Part shown: positions 45,335 through 57,404 of the stretch, in pieces
Layout of the letters: each line of letters begins with the position of its first letter
Numbering within the stretch: the first letter of the stretch is position 1
Assembly: GCF_002288925.2 (NCBI RefSeq)
Contig: NW_022098076.1
Span: forward strand, 85,658,696-85,722,695
DNA length: 64,000 nt
Direction of reading: 5' to 3'
Origin: Delphinapterus leucas
Taxonomy: Eukaryota; Chordata; Mammalia; Artiodactyla; Monodontidae
Translations under genes and position numbers: made by a program
The notes under the pieces: model-generated
Told to the model about the DNA's origin: nothing
Databases searched by the model: none
Seen by the model: the letters and a program-made list of their open reading frames with translations, nothing else

Positions 45335-47300
45335 CATTTCTGTAGCTAGTATTCTACAGATATGTGGCACTGGAATATTAAAGCCGAGAGATGAAAAACA
45401 AGAACGGAACGAAATATTTTGCTCACAGTACATCCCGTCACCCTAGGACAACAATCAGAAAAACAAGAAACAGGGAGACTTAGATTAATCGCAGTCATTG
45501 TTATCTGCATTCTTCCAATACCAAGAGGAAAGAAAATCGTTTCTTTTTTTAAGTTCAAAGTTCTATCTATACTGGTCAAAGCCCAGTTTAGTAACACTCA
45601 ACTTTTCCAAGCTCTGACACATTTTAATTATAATGCTTTCTTTTCAGATCTTGTAAAGTTAAAAAAAACCTTAACTTGGTTTTTGTCAAGCAGAGGTTCA
45701 CAGTGGATATTTGAATCACAAGACTCATGTTTGGCATTGGAACTTGGCAGAAAGCCCCACGTGTACTTTCTCTGGGACTAAACTGCTCATTTCTAATACA
45801 AACAGAAAAATAAAGCAAAAACCAGCATTGCGTAAACAAAACATGTCACTTTTTAGTTCTCAACAGAAACTTAGCGCACCTTTATTTAACCACTATTTCA
45901 ATGCAACTTGGGATTTTAATGTAAAGTAGGGAACCCAGGACTCCTCGTCAAGCATTCGGCAAAGTCCAAAGGAACCTCAATCTGGTAGTCTTTCTTCCAG
46001 TCGTACTTGTAAGTAGTCTGGCATCCTTTTTTTCCAAATACAGAACCAAGTAGCCCTGATTCTTATCGTCATCCAAACAACTGCAAAAACTAGAACTGGG
46101 GATGAAGTCTGCCTGCAGGGAGCCCCTCAAAACTACCAAGCGTGACTGTTTCATCAACAAATATTCATGATCCTCTTTCCTGAAATCCCAACTTTGCAGA
46201 CCACCTCATTAAAAAAAAAAAAAAAAGACTCAATCCTTCAAAATTATTTTAACTCAATCAAAATTATGTAACCTCATCTAAGAAAACCAGTTATCTTCAC
46301 TTTTTGGTTTGTAGTTTGTATTCCCCAAACAATGTGTTTATTACAAACACAAAATATCTCTTTCTATCCTCGTAACCTTGACGTATTATCTAATCAGCAA
46401 AAGCAATTTCTATTCTTTTAAGTGTAAAACTATGTACTCTTCCTTTCTCACTTCCTCAGAAGAGTCTCATTTCCCAGACTTTGCTTTCTGAATTCCCATC
46501 AGAAGGGTTCCTACAAAATCGTCCTCAATCCATGCTTTGCTTCTGGCAATATTAGGTATGACATCTGGTGGTGCATTAGTCACTTTGGTGCTTAGAGAAA
46601 TAGGGAAACCATCCTGTCAAATTTCAAAGCTCCAAAACCAGAAGCTTCAGTTAATTTAAATGGAGCGTTACTTGCTTTTCAATTGCCTAAGATCAAAATC
46701 CCACATATAGGTCTGTCATGTAACCAAGCCCATCTGTGCCAATAGGCATGTTTTTCTTTACACTTAAAAGAGGTGTCCAAACTAATTATGGCATTTGCAT
46801 CTTCTCCTGGACACACTTAAAAATCTACCTGTTGTTCAAAACTCTTTTGCATGACCAAGTCCCTTGCACTATTTTCTCTGTGTTGTCTGAACACACAAAT
46901 TCGTAAAGCTTCTCTCTTGGACAAGTGCCTCTCTATTCCAACCAAGGCCAAGGTGAAAACGATGCTTCTTGTAACACCCCAAGCCTCCTGGTAAATGCCA
47001 CAGTTGTCTCTACATACTTAAGTGCAAGGGAAAAAGGAGATTTGTTTTACTTTGCCAAACTTCCCTCTCAGAATGTTTCCACTAACACTAGTAATCCTGA
47101 AGATATGGAAATGCTACTCTTTTTTATCAGAGTATATTTTTGCACATTACATAAAAATTCTGACAAATTCTTAATAATTACTGTTACCTAGAGCACAAAC
47201 TACAGGGCTCCATGCCAGGAAAATCAGTATTGGAGGTCTGGGGGAGGACAAACCACTGCTTTAATTAGCTGACTGCTAAAAAGTAATTGAACATATTTTA
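45335..47300. other. Unassigned DNA, 2 kb
   Basis: A 16-base A run lies at about 46210-46225. Several frames of 60-120 codons occur (for example 45419-45781 plus) with no recognisable domain. No repeat family is assigned. Confidence 0.45.
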
Positions 47301-47304
47301 CAGG

Positions 47305-47465
47305 TTACAAAACACTTTTACATATACGGTCTCATTTCACCTTCAGAAGAACTCTATTATTAGACTCATTTTACTGAATAGGGAAACTGAGACTCAGAAG
47401 TTTATGTACTTCCCCAAGGTCATATAAAGAGTACTCAGTGGGGCTGAAATTTACATGAAAATTCC
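47305..47465 (-). repeat. MIR SINE
   Basis: 'acttttacatatacggtctc', 'gggaaactgagactcagaag' and then 'cttccccaaggtcatataaa' give a clear antisense MIR core. Confidence 0.85.
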
Positions 47466-47469
47466 TATC

Positions 47470-48750
47470 CTGCCCTGTTCCCATCATACCAGGTTCACTT
47501 AAGCCGGGAGAATATTTAAATCATTTCTATCGTGCATCCCTCTACATTTTGGTTTTAGTTTTAATTTGTTTAGTTGTTGTTTCCTTTGGTGTTTTGTTTG
47601 TTTTGTTCTGCAGACCAAAATGTGATAGAAATGTTAGTTGTTCTCTCTTTTCTGTAGGAATAAAATAAAAATTTACATACAACAGCAATCACTGATTCTT
47701 GTCAAGGTCAGTTGAAATCAAAGAGCTGGAAGACCTCGCTCATGGCAATGCCAAATATCATCCTTTACATTCAGGTGATTATCAATTATCTTTCAGATTT
47801 ATATTAGCCAGGGCAACGGGAGTTAATCCCGCCCACCAAGAAAGTATGCTTCAAACTACAGAGCTGCCAGGTCATGAAATAACATTATTATGGGAATTAT
47901 GCAAATAAACACAATCTGCATCCATGCAACATTTTTAAAATAAGTGCTTTAAAGGAAATAACTGAACACCATTCAATATCCCTACAGGGTTCATTTTCAA
48001 GTTCCTGAATTTCAATGCACAGAAACACACCTACATGTAATTGAGGAGTTGAGCCCCATTGCTTACATACCAGTCTAACAATAAACAAGCTGAAAGTCAG
48101 TTTCTCTATTTATGTTGTCCTGTGGGCACACACACCCATCTATTATCTGTGGGAATGAAGGCACCACAAACCTTAGTGGCAATAAATAGCTCAAAAGGAA
48201 GAACTGCCCAGTGAACAAGTAAAAACATGAGTGGATTCCAAAAAGTACAAAGATTTGCTAAACAAAACTCACCAAGCAGAAGGAGCACTTAAAAAATCTG
48301 CTCCGAATCCTTCCACTGAAGTAAAATGTTTTTGGCAACTGGAAATAGTTAAAATTTCCTTTTTTTCTCCTTATTTCAAGTGCTTACCTCTGCACACCCA
48401 TTCTCCAGCTTGGTCTGTCAGGCCAAGAAATCTCCTAGGAAAGCCAGTCCTCACAATCTTTGCAGATCAATTTAGCAATCTGCAAAACGGAGGTTTGTCA
48501 TGACAGAGGAAAAAGGAGGGCACCCTCAGCATGAAAAGCACCCCAAACCACAGATACTAACCCACGCACTCAAAGACAGAAAGAGAATCCCTATCACGAT
48601 AAGAAAAATCCCACTCAGGGAAAACAGAAAGAAGAAGAAGAAAAAAAAAGGCCAGAGCATTTCTATAGTTAATGTGTATATGGGACAAACTGAATACAAA
48701 TCTCCACAGAGGAACAAAAATTCAATAGTGATGATTTTTAGAAAGTATAG
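47470..48750. other. Unassigned DNA
   Basis: No gene or named repeat is recognised. A purine-rich run ('agaaagaagaagaagaaaaa') lies at about 48626-48650. Confidence 0.45.
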
Positions 48751-48754
48751 TGTA

Positions 48755-49300
48755 TCATTTAGGATTCACTCCAGCTGCAAATGAAAGAAAAGGCAAAGGA
48801 GTAGCGGTTTAAAGACAGACGTTTACTTCTCTCTCACATAAATGAGGTCTGGAGGAAGCAGCCCCGGGTGAGCATGGCAGCTCCCTGGCATCAAGGATGC
48901 CAGCCACTTCTCTTTCTGTTCTACCATTCTTAGCATAGGGCTCCCCGCAGATGGTTTAAAAGGGCCTCTCAACACGCAACCATTACATCCATATTCCCAC
49001 CAGAACAGAGGAAGAAGGGGCAGAGAAGCAGGTGTCCTCCCTTTAAGATCCCTTCTGCTTACATCCCACTGGCTACAACTTTGGGTGTTTTTTGTTGTTG
49101 TTCTTTGTTGTTGAGCTGTGCCACAATGCATGTGGGATCTTAGCTCCCTGACCAGGGAGCCAACCTGCACCCCCTGCACTGGACTCGAGGAGTCTTAACC
49201 ACTGGACCGCCAGGTAAGTCCAGCCCACTGGCTACAACTAACTTCTTACATGGCCACAACTAGCTGCAAAGGAACCTAAAAATATGTCTTTACAACTGGC
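48755..49300. mobile_element. Old interspersed repeat of unassigned family, split by a SINE
   Basis: 'gacgtttacttctctctcac', 'ggtctggaggaagcagcccc', 'ccctttaagatcccttctgc', 'ttacatcccactggctacaa' and, after the SINE, 'cttacatggccacaactagc' follow a pattern common in mammalian genomes ('catcccattggccagaac... gtcacatggcc'). I recognise the pattern but not the family name. Confidence 0.5.
49081..49223 (-). mobile_element. CHR-1/Bov-tA-like SINE, short copy (copy 10)
   Basis: Minus orientation: a T-rich tail ('tttgttgttgttctttgttg'), then 'catgtgggatcttagctccc', 'tgaccagggagccaacctgc' and the head '...ggaccgccaggtaagtcc'. A perfect 16-bp target-site duplication 'cccactggctacaact' is at 49065-49080 and 49224-49239. 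It is only about 140 bp long, so it lacks the 3' body, and the duplication shows this is its inserted length. Confidence 0.95.
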
Positions 49301-49589
49301 ATTTGCAATTGTGCCAAAATCAATATTCCACAGCTCGAGGGGCTTCCGGGCACTGGGGTTCATGCAACCGTCAAACAAATATTTCTTAACTGCCTACTTC
49401 TTTCTACCAGGCTCTGTACTGGGTGTGTGGTGAGAAGCAAAGTAGAATAGCCCCTGCCCTCATTCTTCAGACGTTCAGCGACCACTGCTCCCCAAAACCA
49501 CTAGAAACCACATTCGTGGGCACATAGGTGTTTTTCTTTAACATTTTATATTAAAATAATTTCAAATTTTCTAAACATAGCAAGAATAG

Positions 49590-49930
49590 CTATGCCTTCA
49601 GAGAGTAACCTGGTGGTTACCAGGTGCTGGGGGGGTGCAGGAAATGGGAGAGATTGGTCAAAGGTCACAAACTTCCAGTTGTAAGATTAACAAGTTTGGG
49701 GATCTAATTATACACTGTGATTATAGCTAATAAGACTGTATCACATATTTGAATGTTGCTAAGAGAGTAGATCTGAAATGCTCTCACCACAGAAAAGAAA
49801 TGGCAACTATACAATGGGATGGAGGCATAGCTAGTACAATTTTGCAATTTATAAATGTATCAAATCAACGTTTTTACCACCTCAAACATACACAATGTTT
49901 ATGTGTCAGTTATATCTCAATAATAAAGCT
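49590..49930 (+). mobile_element. L1MA/L1MB-type 3'UTR
   Basis: 'taacctggtggttaccaggt', 'ttggtcaaaggtcacaaact', 'aacaagtttggggatctaat', 'gttgctaagagagtagatct', 'gaaatgctctcaccacagaa' and 'agttatatctcaataataaa' are the standard sense 3' end of mammalian L1M elements. The next SINE inserted exactly at its end. Confidence 0.88.
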
Positions 49931-49933
49931 GGG

Positions 49934-50240
49934 GGCTTTCCTGGTGGTGCAGTGGTTAAGAATCCGCCTGCCAATGCAGGGGACACGGGCTGGAGCCTTG
50001 GTCTGGGAAGATCCCACATGTCGTGGAGCAACTAAGCCTGTGCACCACAACTACTGAGCCTGCGTGCCACAACTACTGAGCCCGTGTGCCACAACTACTG
50101 AAGCCCGTGTACCCAGAGCCCATGCTCCCAATAAGAGAAGCCACCACTCGCCGCAACTAAGAGAAAGCCCGTGCAGCAACTAAGACCCAACGCAGCCAAA
50201 AGTAAAAACAAATAAATAAATAAATTTATAAAATAATAAT
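49934..50240 (+). mobile_element. CHR SINE, long class with 22-bp tandem expansion (copy 11)
   Basis: A plus-strand long-class copy. The target-site duplication 'aataataaagctggg' is at 49919-49933 and 50241-50255. The body carries three tandem 22-bp units starting at 50045, 50067 and 50089 ('ccacaactactgagcc' and variants). The B-box region reads 'gggctggagcc' instead of 'ggttcgagcc', so its Pol III promoter is damaged. The tail is a (AATA)n type. Confidence 0.95.
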
Positions 50241-50341
50241 AATAATAAAGCTGGGAAAAAAAGGATAGTTATACCTTTTACCAGCTCTCCCAGCCATCAA
50301 CACTGAACTACATTTGCTTTATAATATATTCCCATTCTCAT

Positions 50342-50502
50342 TCATTTACTTCCTCCTGTCTTTCTTTTTTCCCCTTTGCCATCTCTCCCTCTCTTCTTCC
50401 CTTCCTCTCTCCCCCTCTTCCTTTCCCTCCTATTTCCCTCTCCCTTCTTTTCTCTCTCTCTCTCCTTCCCCTTCCTCCTCTCTCTCTCCATCCTTCCCTC
50501 CT
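50342..50502. repeat. Long polypyrimidine tract
   Basis: About 160 bases, nearly all C/T, with only isolated purines. The pure stretches are about 50383-50430 and 50433-50489. The (TC)n core is near 50450-50463. The open frames across it are low-complexity Pro/Ser/Leu and not genes. Confidence 0.93.
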
Positions 50503-50639
50503 GTGTATTTGAAAATAAGATACAGACCACAGAAGTCATTCCCCTTTCACCCCTAAAAACTTCAGTATGTATTTCCCAAGAACAGCAACATTCTCTTGCA
50601 TAACCATAGGAAAATTATATATCACCAACCATCTCAATG

Positions 50640-51395
50640 AAATTCTTTATGCAAATTTTTTTCCTGGTCTAAGATTCAATTCAAGATCACACTGCATTTG
50701 GTTGTCACATCTGGAACCGTGCCTTGGCCTTTCTTTGTCTGTCTTAGCACTGAGAGTTTTGAAGAGTACAAGCAGTTACTCTGGAGAACGTACACTCCTG
50801 GGACAGAAACAGCGTGCAAGTGGTCCTTCCCAGAGCACCATGGCAAGAAGCACATGATAATGGTTTGCCCCATTCTGGGTGATGTAAACTTTGATTATTT
50901 GTTTAAGGTGATGCCCTCCTGATTTCTCTGCTGGAAAGTTACATTTTCTCTTTTTGTCCAATTGATAATTTGTAGGGAGAAACTTTGAGATTATGTAAAC
51001 ATCCTGTCCCACATCAAACATCCATCAACTAGTTTTAGTATTCACTAATGATAGTTGCCTGGACCAATGATTACTATGATGGTTGCAAAATGGTGATTTT
51101 CTAACTCTATCATTCCTGCTTTATTTATTAGTTGATATTCTACTTTAAGGAATAACTTTCTTTCCTCACCTATTTATTTATTTGTTTGTTTGCATCAGTA
51201 TGCCCTCATAGATTCTAATTTTATTTAGGGATATGATCCACGACAATAGTTGTTTATTTTGAGGCTAAACATGTACTGTATTTGGCCAATGGAAGCCAAG
51301 CTGGATTCTGTGCTTCTGTATCCTTTGGAAATATCTTTTTTCTTTCTTTTTTTTTTTTGAGAACTTCCTATCTATCACAACAAATAATGTATTTA
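50640..51395 (-). mobile_element. Ancient L1M-type remnant (antisense)
   Basis: The order 'gcatttggttgtcacatctg', 'ggcctttctttgtctgtctt', 'gggtgatgtaaactttgatt', 'gtaaacatcctgtcccacat', 'tactatgatggttgcaaaat', 'ggtgattttctaactctatc' and 'atcagtatgccctcatagat' is a familiar old LINE-1 segment in mammals. Diverged, with a T-run insertion near 51348-51358. Confidence 0.65.
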
Positions 51396-51815
51396 GCAAT
51401 CCTGGAGGCCTCCAGATTTCTTGATGATATGCCCAACTGGAGTTCATTGTATCTTCCATAAGGAAAAGCAAGCCGCAGATTCCCCCCGTCTAAAACTCCA
51501 CTATAATCAATGACCAAGAAACAGAAGTAATTCTAAACAAGGCAGTTTCTACACTTTATATTTTCAACTAATTATCATTTATTATAAATAGCCCTGACTG
51601 TTGACATCTCTTGCATTCCAGAGATTAAATACAACAAAGATAATATCCCGAATATAAGCAAGTAAGCAGGCAATAATTTATGTACAAAATAGATACAATG
51701 TATGATATGTTGACTTAAATGTCAAGGAGATCAGGACATTTTCCAAAGAGCTTAATATAGGCACACAGTTGTGTGCTTCCCCATTAATAGCTGGCTGTAA
51801 AGAGAAATACAAGAA
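51396..51815. other. Unassigned DNA
   Basis: Nothing recognisable was seen. Confidence 0.45.
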
Positions 51816-51819
51816 AGCC

Positions 51820-51828
51820 TCTCGCTCG

Positions 51829-51859
<31 letters not shown>

Positions 51860-51878
51860 CCCGCCCCCCGCACCTTGC
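51820..51878. repeat. (CT)n microsatellite with CG-containing left edge
   Basis: 'ctcgctcgcgcg' passes into about 15 uninterrupted CT units, then 'ccccgccccccgc'. Confidence 0.93.
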
Positions 51879-52039
51879 TCCCTACCTCCCTCCTTCTTTC
51901 AATACAGAAGTCAAGCTGTACTCTTACCATCCTCCCCAACTTACAACGGCATGCATACCATTCTACCTCTCTATTCTCCTTCCACAGAAATTAAGAGAGA
52001 TGGCAAACAAATTGTAAAATACCATTAATTCACTGAAAC

Positions 52040-52230
52040 ACTGTTCAATAAATATACTTATTGGGCTTGTATCGTGTTCTCAGATTTATATCCCAAGCAT
52101 TATGCCAGGTGCAATCAGACATACGATGAGGAACAAAGACCTGGTCCCTAACCTCTAAGGCTCAGAGGCTTTTAGGAGATGGAAATACACCAATAATCCC
52201 AATAAAAAGAAAAACTAGAATGAGGTAAGG
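52040..52230 (-). mobile_element. L2-type 3' end remnant (antisense)
   Basis: 'tcaataaatatacttattgg', 'caagcattatgccaggtgca' and then 'agacctggtccctaacctct' read as the antisense L2 3' end ('...ggtgctcaataaatatttgttg'). Confidence 0.5.
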
Positions 52231-52234
52231 GGTA

Positions 52235-53340
52235 TAAGTGAGACATATGAACAAACTGTGGACGTCCAAAAGAAAGGGATGATTCACTGCAACCGGAGAT
52301 CAGGAAAAGCAGAAGAGAGACAGTCTCATCTGTACGGGAGGAGTGTAATCTCCGAGGCAGAGCATGAAGGTGATGCAGAAGGATATTTCAAACTAAGGAA
52401 ACAACGTTAGCAAAGGCATCAGATATCAAAACACACACAAGTGTGGAAAATAGTCCACAGCGCATTAAAAGATGTGGAGACAGATGGAGATGGTACCTGA
52501 CTTGAACCAAAGAATCAAAGCAGTTCCTCAGCATCTGATAAGGGTGCTTCTCTACAAGCACCAACCACACAAGGGAAGGAAGAAAAGGTTCTGCCTAATC
52601 ACTAACACTTTAGTTCATTCTGCCTCATTCCATACAATTTTTTCACATCCAACGTGTAGAAAGAGGAGGAAAAAAGGATATGCAATACTGACCAAATGAC
52701 ATTTTCCCAATAAGAAATTAGCCAAATAGCATCTGTCCAAACAAACATAAAACTTAAATTTCGAAACCCTCAGATGCGATTTTTATTTTAATCACAAAGC
52801 AAGTCGTCCTTTCTTAGTACTCTTGTAATTCTCAACACATGCCATTGGACTTTTATTGAAAGATGGGCTAGAAAACCATCTGATACCATATTAGACGAGC
52901 ATCGACTGACTGTTGAAATCAGAGGACTACGTCGATTTCAGTATGATTAATCCAAACCACGGGGAGGAAAAGCACAAAGGCCCTAAGGAAAATTAAAAAA
53001 GGAACAGAATCTGGGGATACCATATCGTCCGCATCTGCTATTACTTTAAATTTAGCACCTGTGGTAGGAATGGTGCATCGCCTGCCCTAATTCCCTCTGG
53101 CCATAGTAACAGAACCCCAACTCAGTTCAGGGCAAAGTGCCCAGTGAAAATATCTACCCTCCCAAGCAACGGGCGAGCACGTGCCATGGTCCCCACCCCT
53201 GAGATATTAGAATCCTCCTGGGTAGGGCTTGAGGGAAAGCATTCGTGTTTCGAATAAAAAGGGACAGGTTACAAAGGCCCTCATCTTTTGCCTTTCACAG
53301 CATCTTAGAAGATGGAAGTCTCCCCCATGATGACAACTTA
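52235..53340. other. Unassigned DNA
   Basis: No gene or clear repeat is recognised. Confidence 0.45.
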
Positions 53341-53344
53341 GTAT

Positions 53345-53460
53345 TTAACTGATTGCAACCTTCTTGAGCACAGGACCACTTTTTAGACCCACCTTAGAAA
53401 TTAACGCAGCTCCCTCACCCAAGAATAAAAGGTCAATAAACACTTGCTGAAAGTAAAGCC
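53345..53460 (+). mobile_element. L2 LINE 3' end
   Basis: 'ttcttgagcacaggaccact' and 'taaaaggtcaataaacactt' with 'gctgaaagtaaagcc' match the extreme 3' end of L2 in sense orientation. Confidence 0.7.
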
Positions 53461-53464
53461 TGTA

Positions 53465-56400
53465 AGAAAGGGACATGAAGAGAGGCACTGTGACAAGTCT
53501 CAGCCAGTCAGGGTATTCTTCCCGCGTATGTGGCGCTCATGAAATCTACAGTGCTTGACTCTTTCAAGTGTCACAATCTTTTTTAAATCCAAAATGCTGC
53601 TGATTCACACAGAGGAGTTTGGTACCCACTAATGGAAAAGGTGCACAAAGTCCAAGAGCCACTATGAATCAATAATGATTTCAAATAAATATTTCTTTAA
53701 ATAAAGCACACAGGATTTGAAAAGTAGTTGATTTTTGGCAAGGTATATTTTTGGAGTCTATAGAAAATGTATACTGCACATCAGGTTCATAGATATCTTA
53801 AAATAATTCCATGACCCTCGTGAGTTCCGAGGTCCACAGATCAGGAAGTATTCATCCATAATAAGAGCATTTTAGTTGAGTCTATTCCACTGTCAGTCCA
53901 CTACCCAGAACCCCAAGGATGTGAGCTGTAACAGAGCCATGGCTTTGTCTTCTGCTTTGGCCAACCTTAATCTAGTTTTAAATTCCTGAAGCAGACTTCT
54001 GCTCCTATTTATAATGTGAAGTTAAAAAAACATGCTAACACTTAAGAAATTGTTATGCTACATAAAAATTCTCCTGAGTCTGACATGCCCACAGAAATGC
54101 GAGAGATGAAGAATAATTTTCCCTAGCACACATTTTTATTTACCATGATGCATTAACAGCTTCAAATCAAGCTTCAATTTCCTATCTAGAGGGGCCAATA
54201 ATCGAAATTAAAAAAGATAAATAGCCTCAGTCCTTTAACATGACAAAAGCAGGCATCTGCTCAGTTCCAAGACAGACTTTTTAGTGCATTTTACAAGAAA
54301 TCAACAATATATCAATTTCTTCCAGTCCTCAGATCAAAATGGTTCCATTTGTTCTCTTCCTCCACAATCCAAGAAATGAGTTTTGATGACTATCTAATGC
54401 AAAGATAATACCCTCTTAACCATACGCCAAAAAAGAAAGAAAGTTAAGAAAAAAAGAAAGAAAATCCCTCCAAATAAGCAATGGCTTTGAGCCACAGCCA
54501 AATTTGTTTTTGTCCAATTTAGCTGTGACTTTCAGCTCATCAGGAGCGAACAGTCACTGAAACAGGAAGATGGGAGAAAAGAGAGGTGATGATCACCCCT
54601 TGGGAAAGCTATAAAAAGTGTCTAACGACTCAGCAGTTAGCCAGAGAGTTCGAAGAAATTCAGGAATGGAAAGAACTCCACTCCCATTAATTGTGAGGAA
54701 AGGAGGAGGAGAGAAGCAAGAAAGGAAGAGGCTCAAAAAAAAAAGAGAGAAAACACAGATGTGGCCCCAAATCGCAGAGCAAACCTACCTCATGTGTAAC
54801 GTTGAGGTCCCTGCAAATTAAGTTTTATTTCCAAAAGACTCCCTCCAAGTTTTCACTGAACGCTTGCCCTGCTCGTAGGTACCCTGCCAGCACACAGGCC
54901 CTCCTGTTCAGAGCACACACATATCTCCCGGGTCAGCCTCTGTTCAACAAGGGCATTCAACTACGTTATGAAGAAAAAGGCCAGTTCTCTGGGCCAAGGA
55001 GTAAAGAGATCAGCCTTGAGCCTGTGCTATTTACCATTAACACAGCAGAGAGCAGGACACATCAATTAGCAGGCTTTTTAGACTCTGTATTCTTCATTCT
55101 CTAGACTGCTCTACTTCCAGAAAACCATTGAGCTGTACCATTCAGACAGTCTGTCAACATCCTAAAACAGATATTGGCGGTTTAATGAATATTTAAATAT
55201 AATTTCAATTTCCGCAAGAGGATTCCCACAGGGGGAATGCTGATTTGAATTTTCTTTGGTTGTACAACACTCTCCCAAATTTGCACTTTTGCAAAGCCAT
55301 TCATTTTCTACAAAGCATCAAGCTCCTAGAGAAAAGACAAGGGGGGTGGGGTGAGGAAGGGGGCGGGAGATGCCCAAGCTAACTGATGCCAGATGAACTT
55401 TTCCTGCATCCAGAGAACTTTGTTTTGAAGATTTCCGCCTTGTATTAAATCAAAGTGGCAAAGCAGGTCTTGAAAACTAGGGAACTGCATTCTCTACCCA
55501 GAAGGTCAAGACTGCCAAACTTGTAGGTATTTAACTTTCTGGGCTCAAGAATCCACATTGTCCTAGAGTGAACTTACAGAGCCATTCACATTTTTAACCA
55601 ATAATTACAAATGTTTCTCAAAAACTGAGGCTCAGACAGCCTGAGACCCTGTCTTTTCAGCTATTTTGGCCAAAACAGCTGTTTGTGTCCCAGACACCAT
55701 TTCTACCCCAGGCTCCGGAGACAAGAGACAAGAGACAAGCGGGATTCACTTGACTATGTGTACCAAAATACTTTATTTGTTTTGGATGCAGTAAAAGCAT
55801 CATTACTTAACATGACGCTCTGCTTTTTCAGTGCAGAGATTTGGCAGGAAGGTGAAAATGACATCCAAGTTATAAAAACCTTAAGATTTGTAGCAGATGC
55901 CAATAGCAGGGCTACACCCTTATAAACAACGAAGACAGAAATCTTTCTCCAGTGACAGGCCAGTACTTGGAAGCTGTGGGCCAGGACTATAGGATAATTA
56001 GGATTATTTTTGTTCAGTGGCACTTACTAAAGTAAGGGTATATGCATAAGAAATTCCGGGGTGGGGGGAATATTTGCATCCATTCTTTAGTAAGCATGTA
56101 CAAGTTTTACAAAGAAGGTGTACCCACAAGAAGGGGCATGTGTGCATCCCTGGGTTTCTGGTTGGTATCCTGGAGATCCTTCAAGCATGGCTCCCTCACT
56201 TTCCTCCACACATACGTTCTGTTCTACATATCACCTTCTGTGAAACAGAATTTGAAGACTGAATGTTAAACGGTTCAAAAAAAAGAAAATCTACCTGTAC
56301 ATCAATCAGAGTTTTGCGGTTACAAGCAATTGGTACCAACTCTGGCTCGTGGAGGCAGAAAAATAAATAAATAAATAATTGGAGTGACACTGGATTAGAA

Positions 56401-57350
56401 GGAGGGTAGAAGGACCAAGCTCAGAAAGGACAGGTATCAAGTTGCTCCCAGGGTCCATGCAGGAGGACTACAGAGTTTCTACAGATCACGGTGAGTAGAA
56501 TGACCAGGTTTTGGCTACTTTCAGCCTTTCTGCCACCCTGCTCAGGATTCCCACTTTTGGGAGAAATTGTCTGACTAATCTAGACATTTGGGGTACACAT
56601 CGACCCCACAGCTAAAGGAGGGCACACTGATTGCCAGGCCCCTCTGAATGAGGTCCCCCCACTGGACCAGGGGAAGAACAGTTCCCAAAAGCAAAATCGG
56701 GGTGCTGTTAGCAGAACATGGGAAATGAAGACGGGCAGAAAAAAACACAGATGTCCACTTCTACATAAACAGTCTTAGCATTCCTACTGAATTGTTTATT
56801 TTTTCAACTTCTAAGGACAACTTTGGCAAAAACTACAAATAATGTTATTGCCCAATAGTCGGTGTTATGATGTCCCACATGTAATTTCCAGGGTCTTCAA
56901 TTTAGGAAAATGTCCGGGGCTGCAGATGAGCTGATGTACATCCTATTCTTCTATTAGGTAATGAGGGCCAAATAACTCATTATGTTTCTCTTCTTACTTA
57001 GGCTGCCAGGAAGCTCAGAGCTAAGAGTTTTAGGCTTAGTGGTAGCACCTGTCCTTAGTCTAGGTTTTCAAGTACAACTAAATCTCTCCCTTCATGATGT
57101 GACTGGCATTTGAAGAGTTTTACTTCAGTCTTATTTTAACGTTTCAAAGGCATAACTATCTTTTATTGAAAAGTACTTCAAAAGCATTTGAATTTTTTCC
57201 TTCCTAACCAAAAGTCAACCTTTTTCATAACTCTGTAAGTATTTAAGGTGTAATTATATTTTCTGAGCTTGTAGATTGACCAGGACTTTCGTATTCTGCA
57301 GCCAGAATCACCCCTTTCCTTTTTTGCTAGATTCAATTAGAATAGATTAA
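53465..57350. other. Unassigned DNA, 3.9 kb, few recognisable repeats
   Basis: This is the longest stretch without a named element. It has purine-rich patches (54427-54472, 54690-54756) and an (AAAT)n run at 56363-56384. 55140-55330 is AT-rich, free of known repeats, and could be conserved noncoding DNA. No coding domain was recognised in frames such as 54802-55104 or 55683-55925. Confidence 0.45.
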
Positions 57351-57356
57351 ATTAGA

Positions 57357-57403
57357 AGGATAGATAGATAGATAGACAGATACATAGATAGATGATAGAC
57401 AGT
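57357..57403. repeat. (GATA)n microsatellite
   Basis: 'gatagatagatagatagaca' followed by 'gatacatagatagatgatag'. Confidence 0.92.
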
Positions 57404-57404
57404 T

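Noticed and set aside
50045..50110. CRISPR-like regularly spaced repeats
   Set aside because: Only three 22-bp units within a SINE body, with no distinct spacers, in a mammalian genome.
50314..50603. Overlapping open frames rich in Ser, Pro and Leu
   Set aside because: They translate a polypyrimidine tract.
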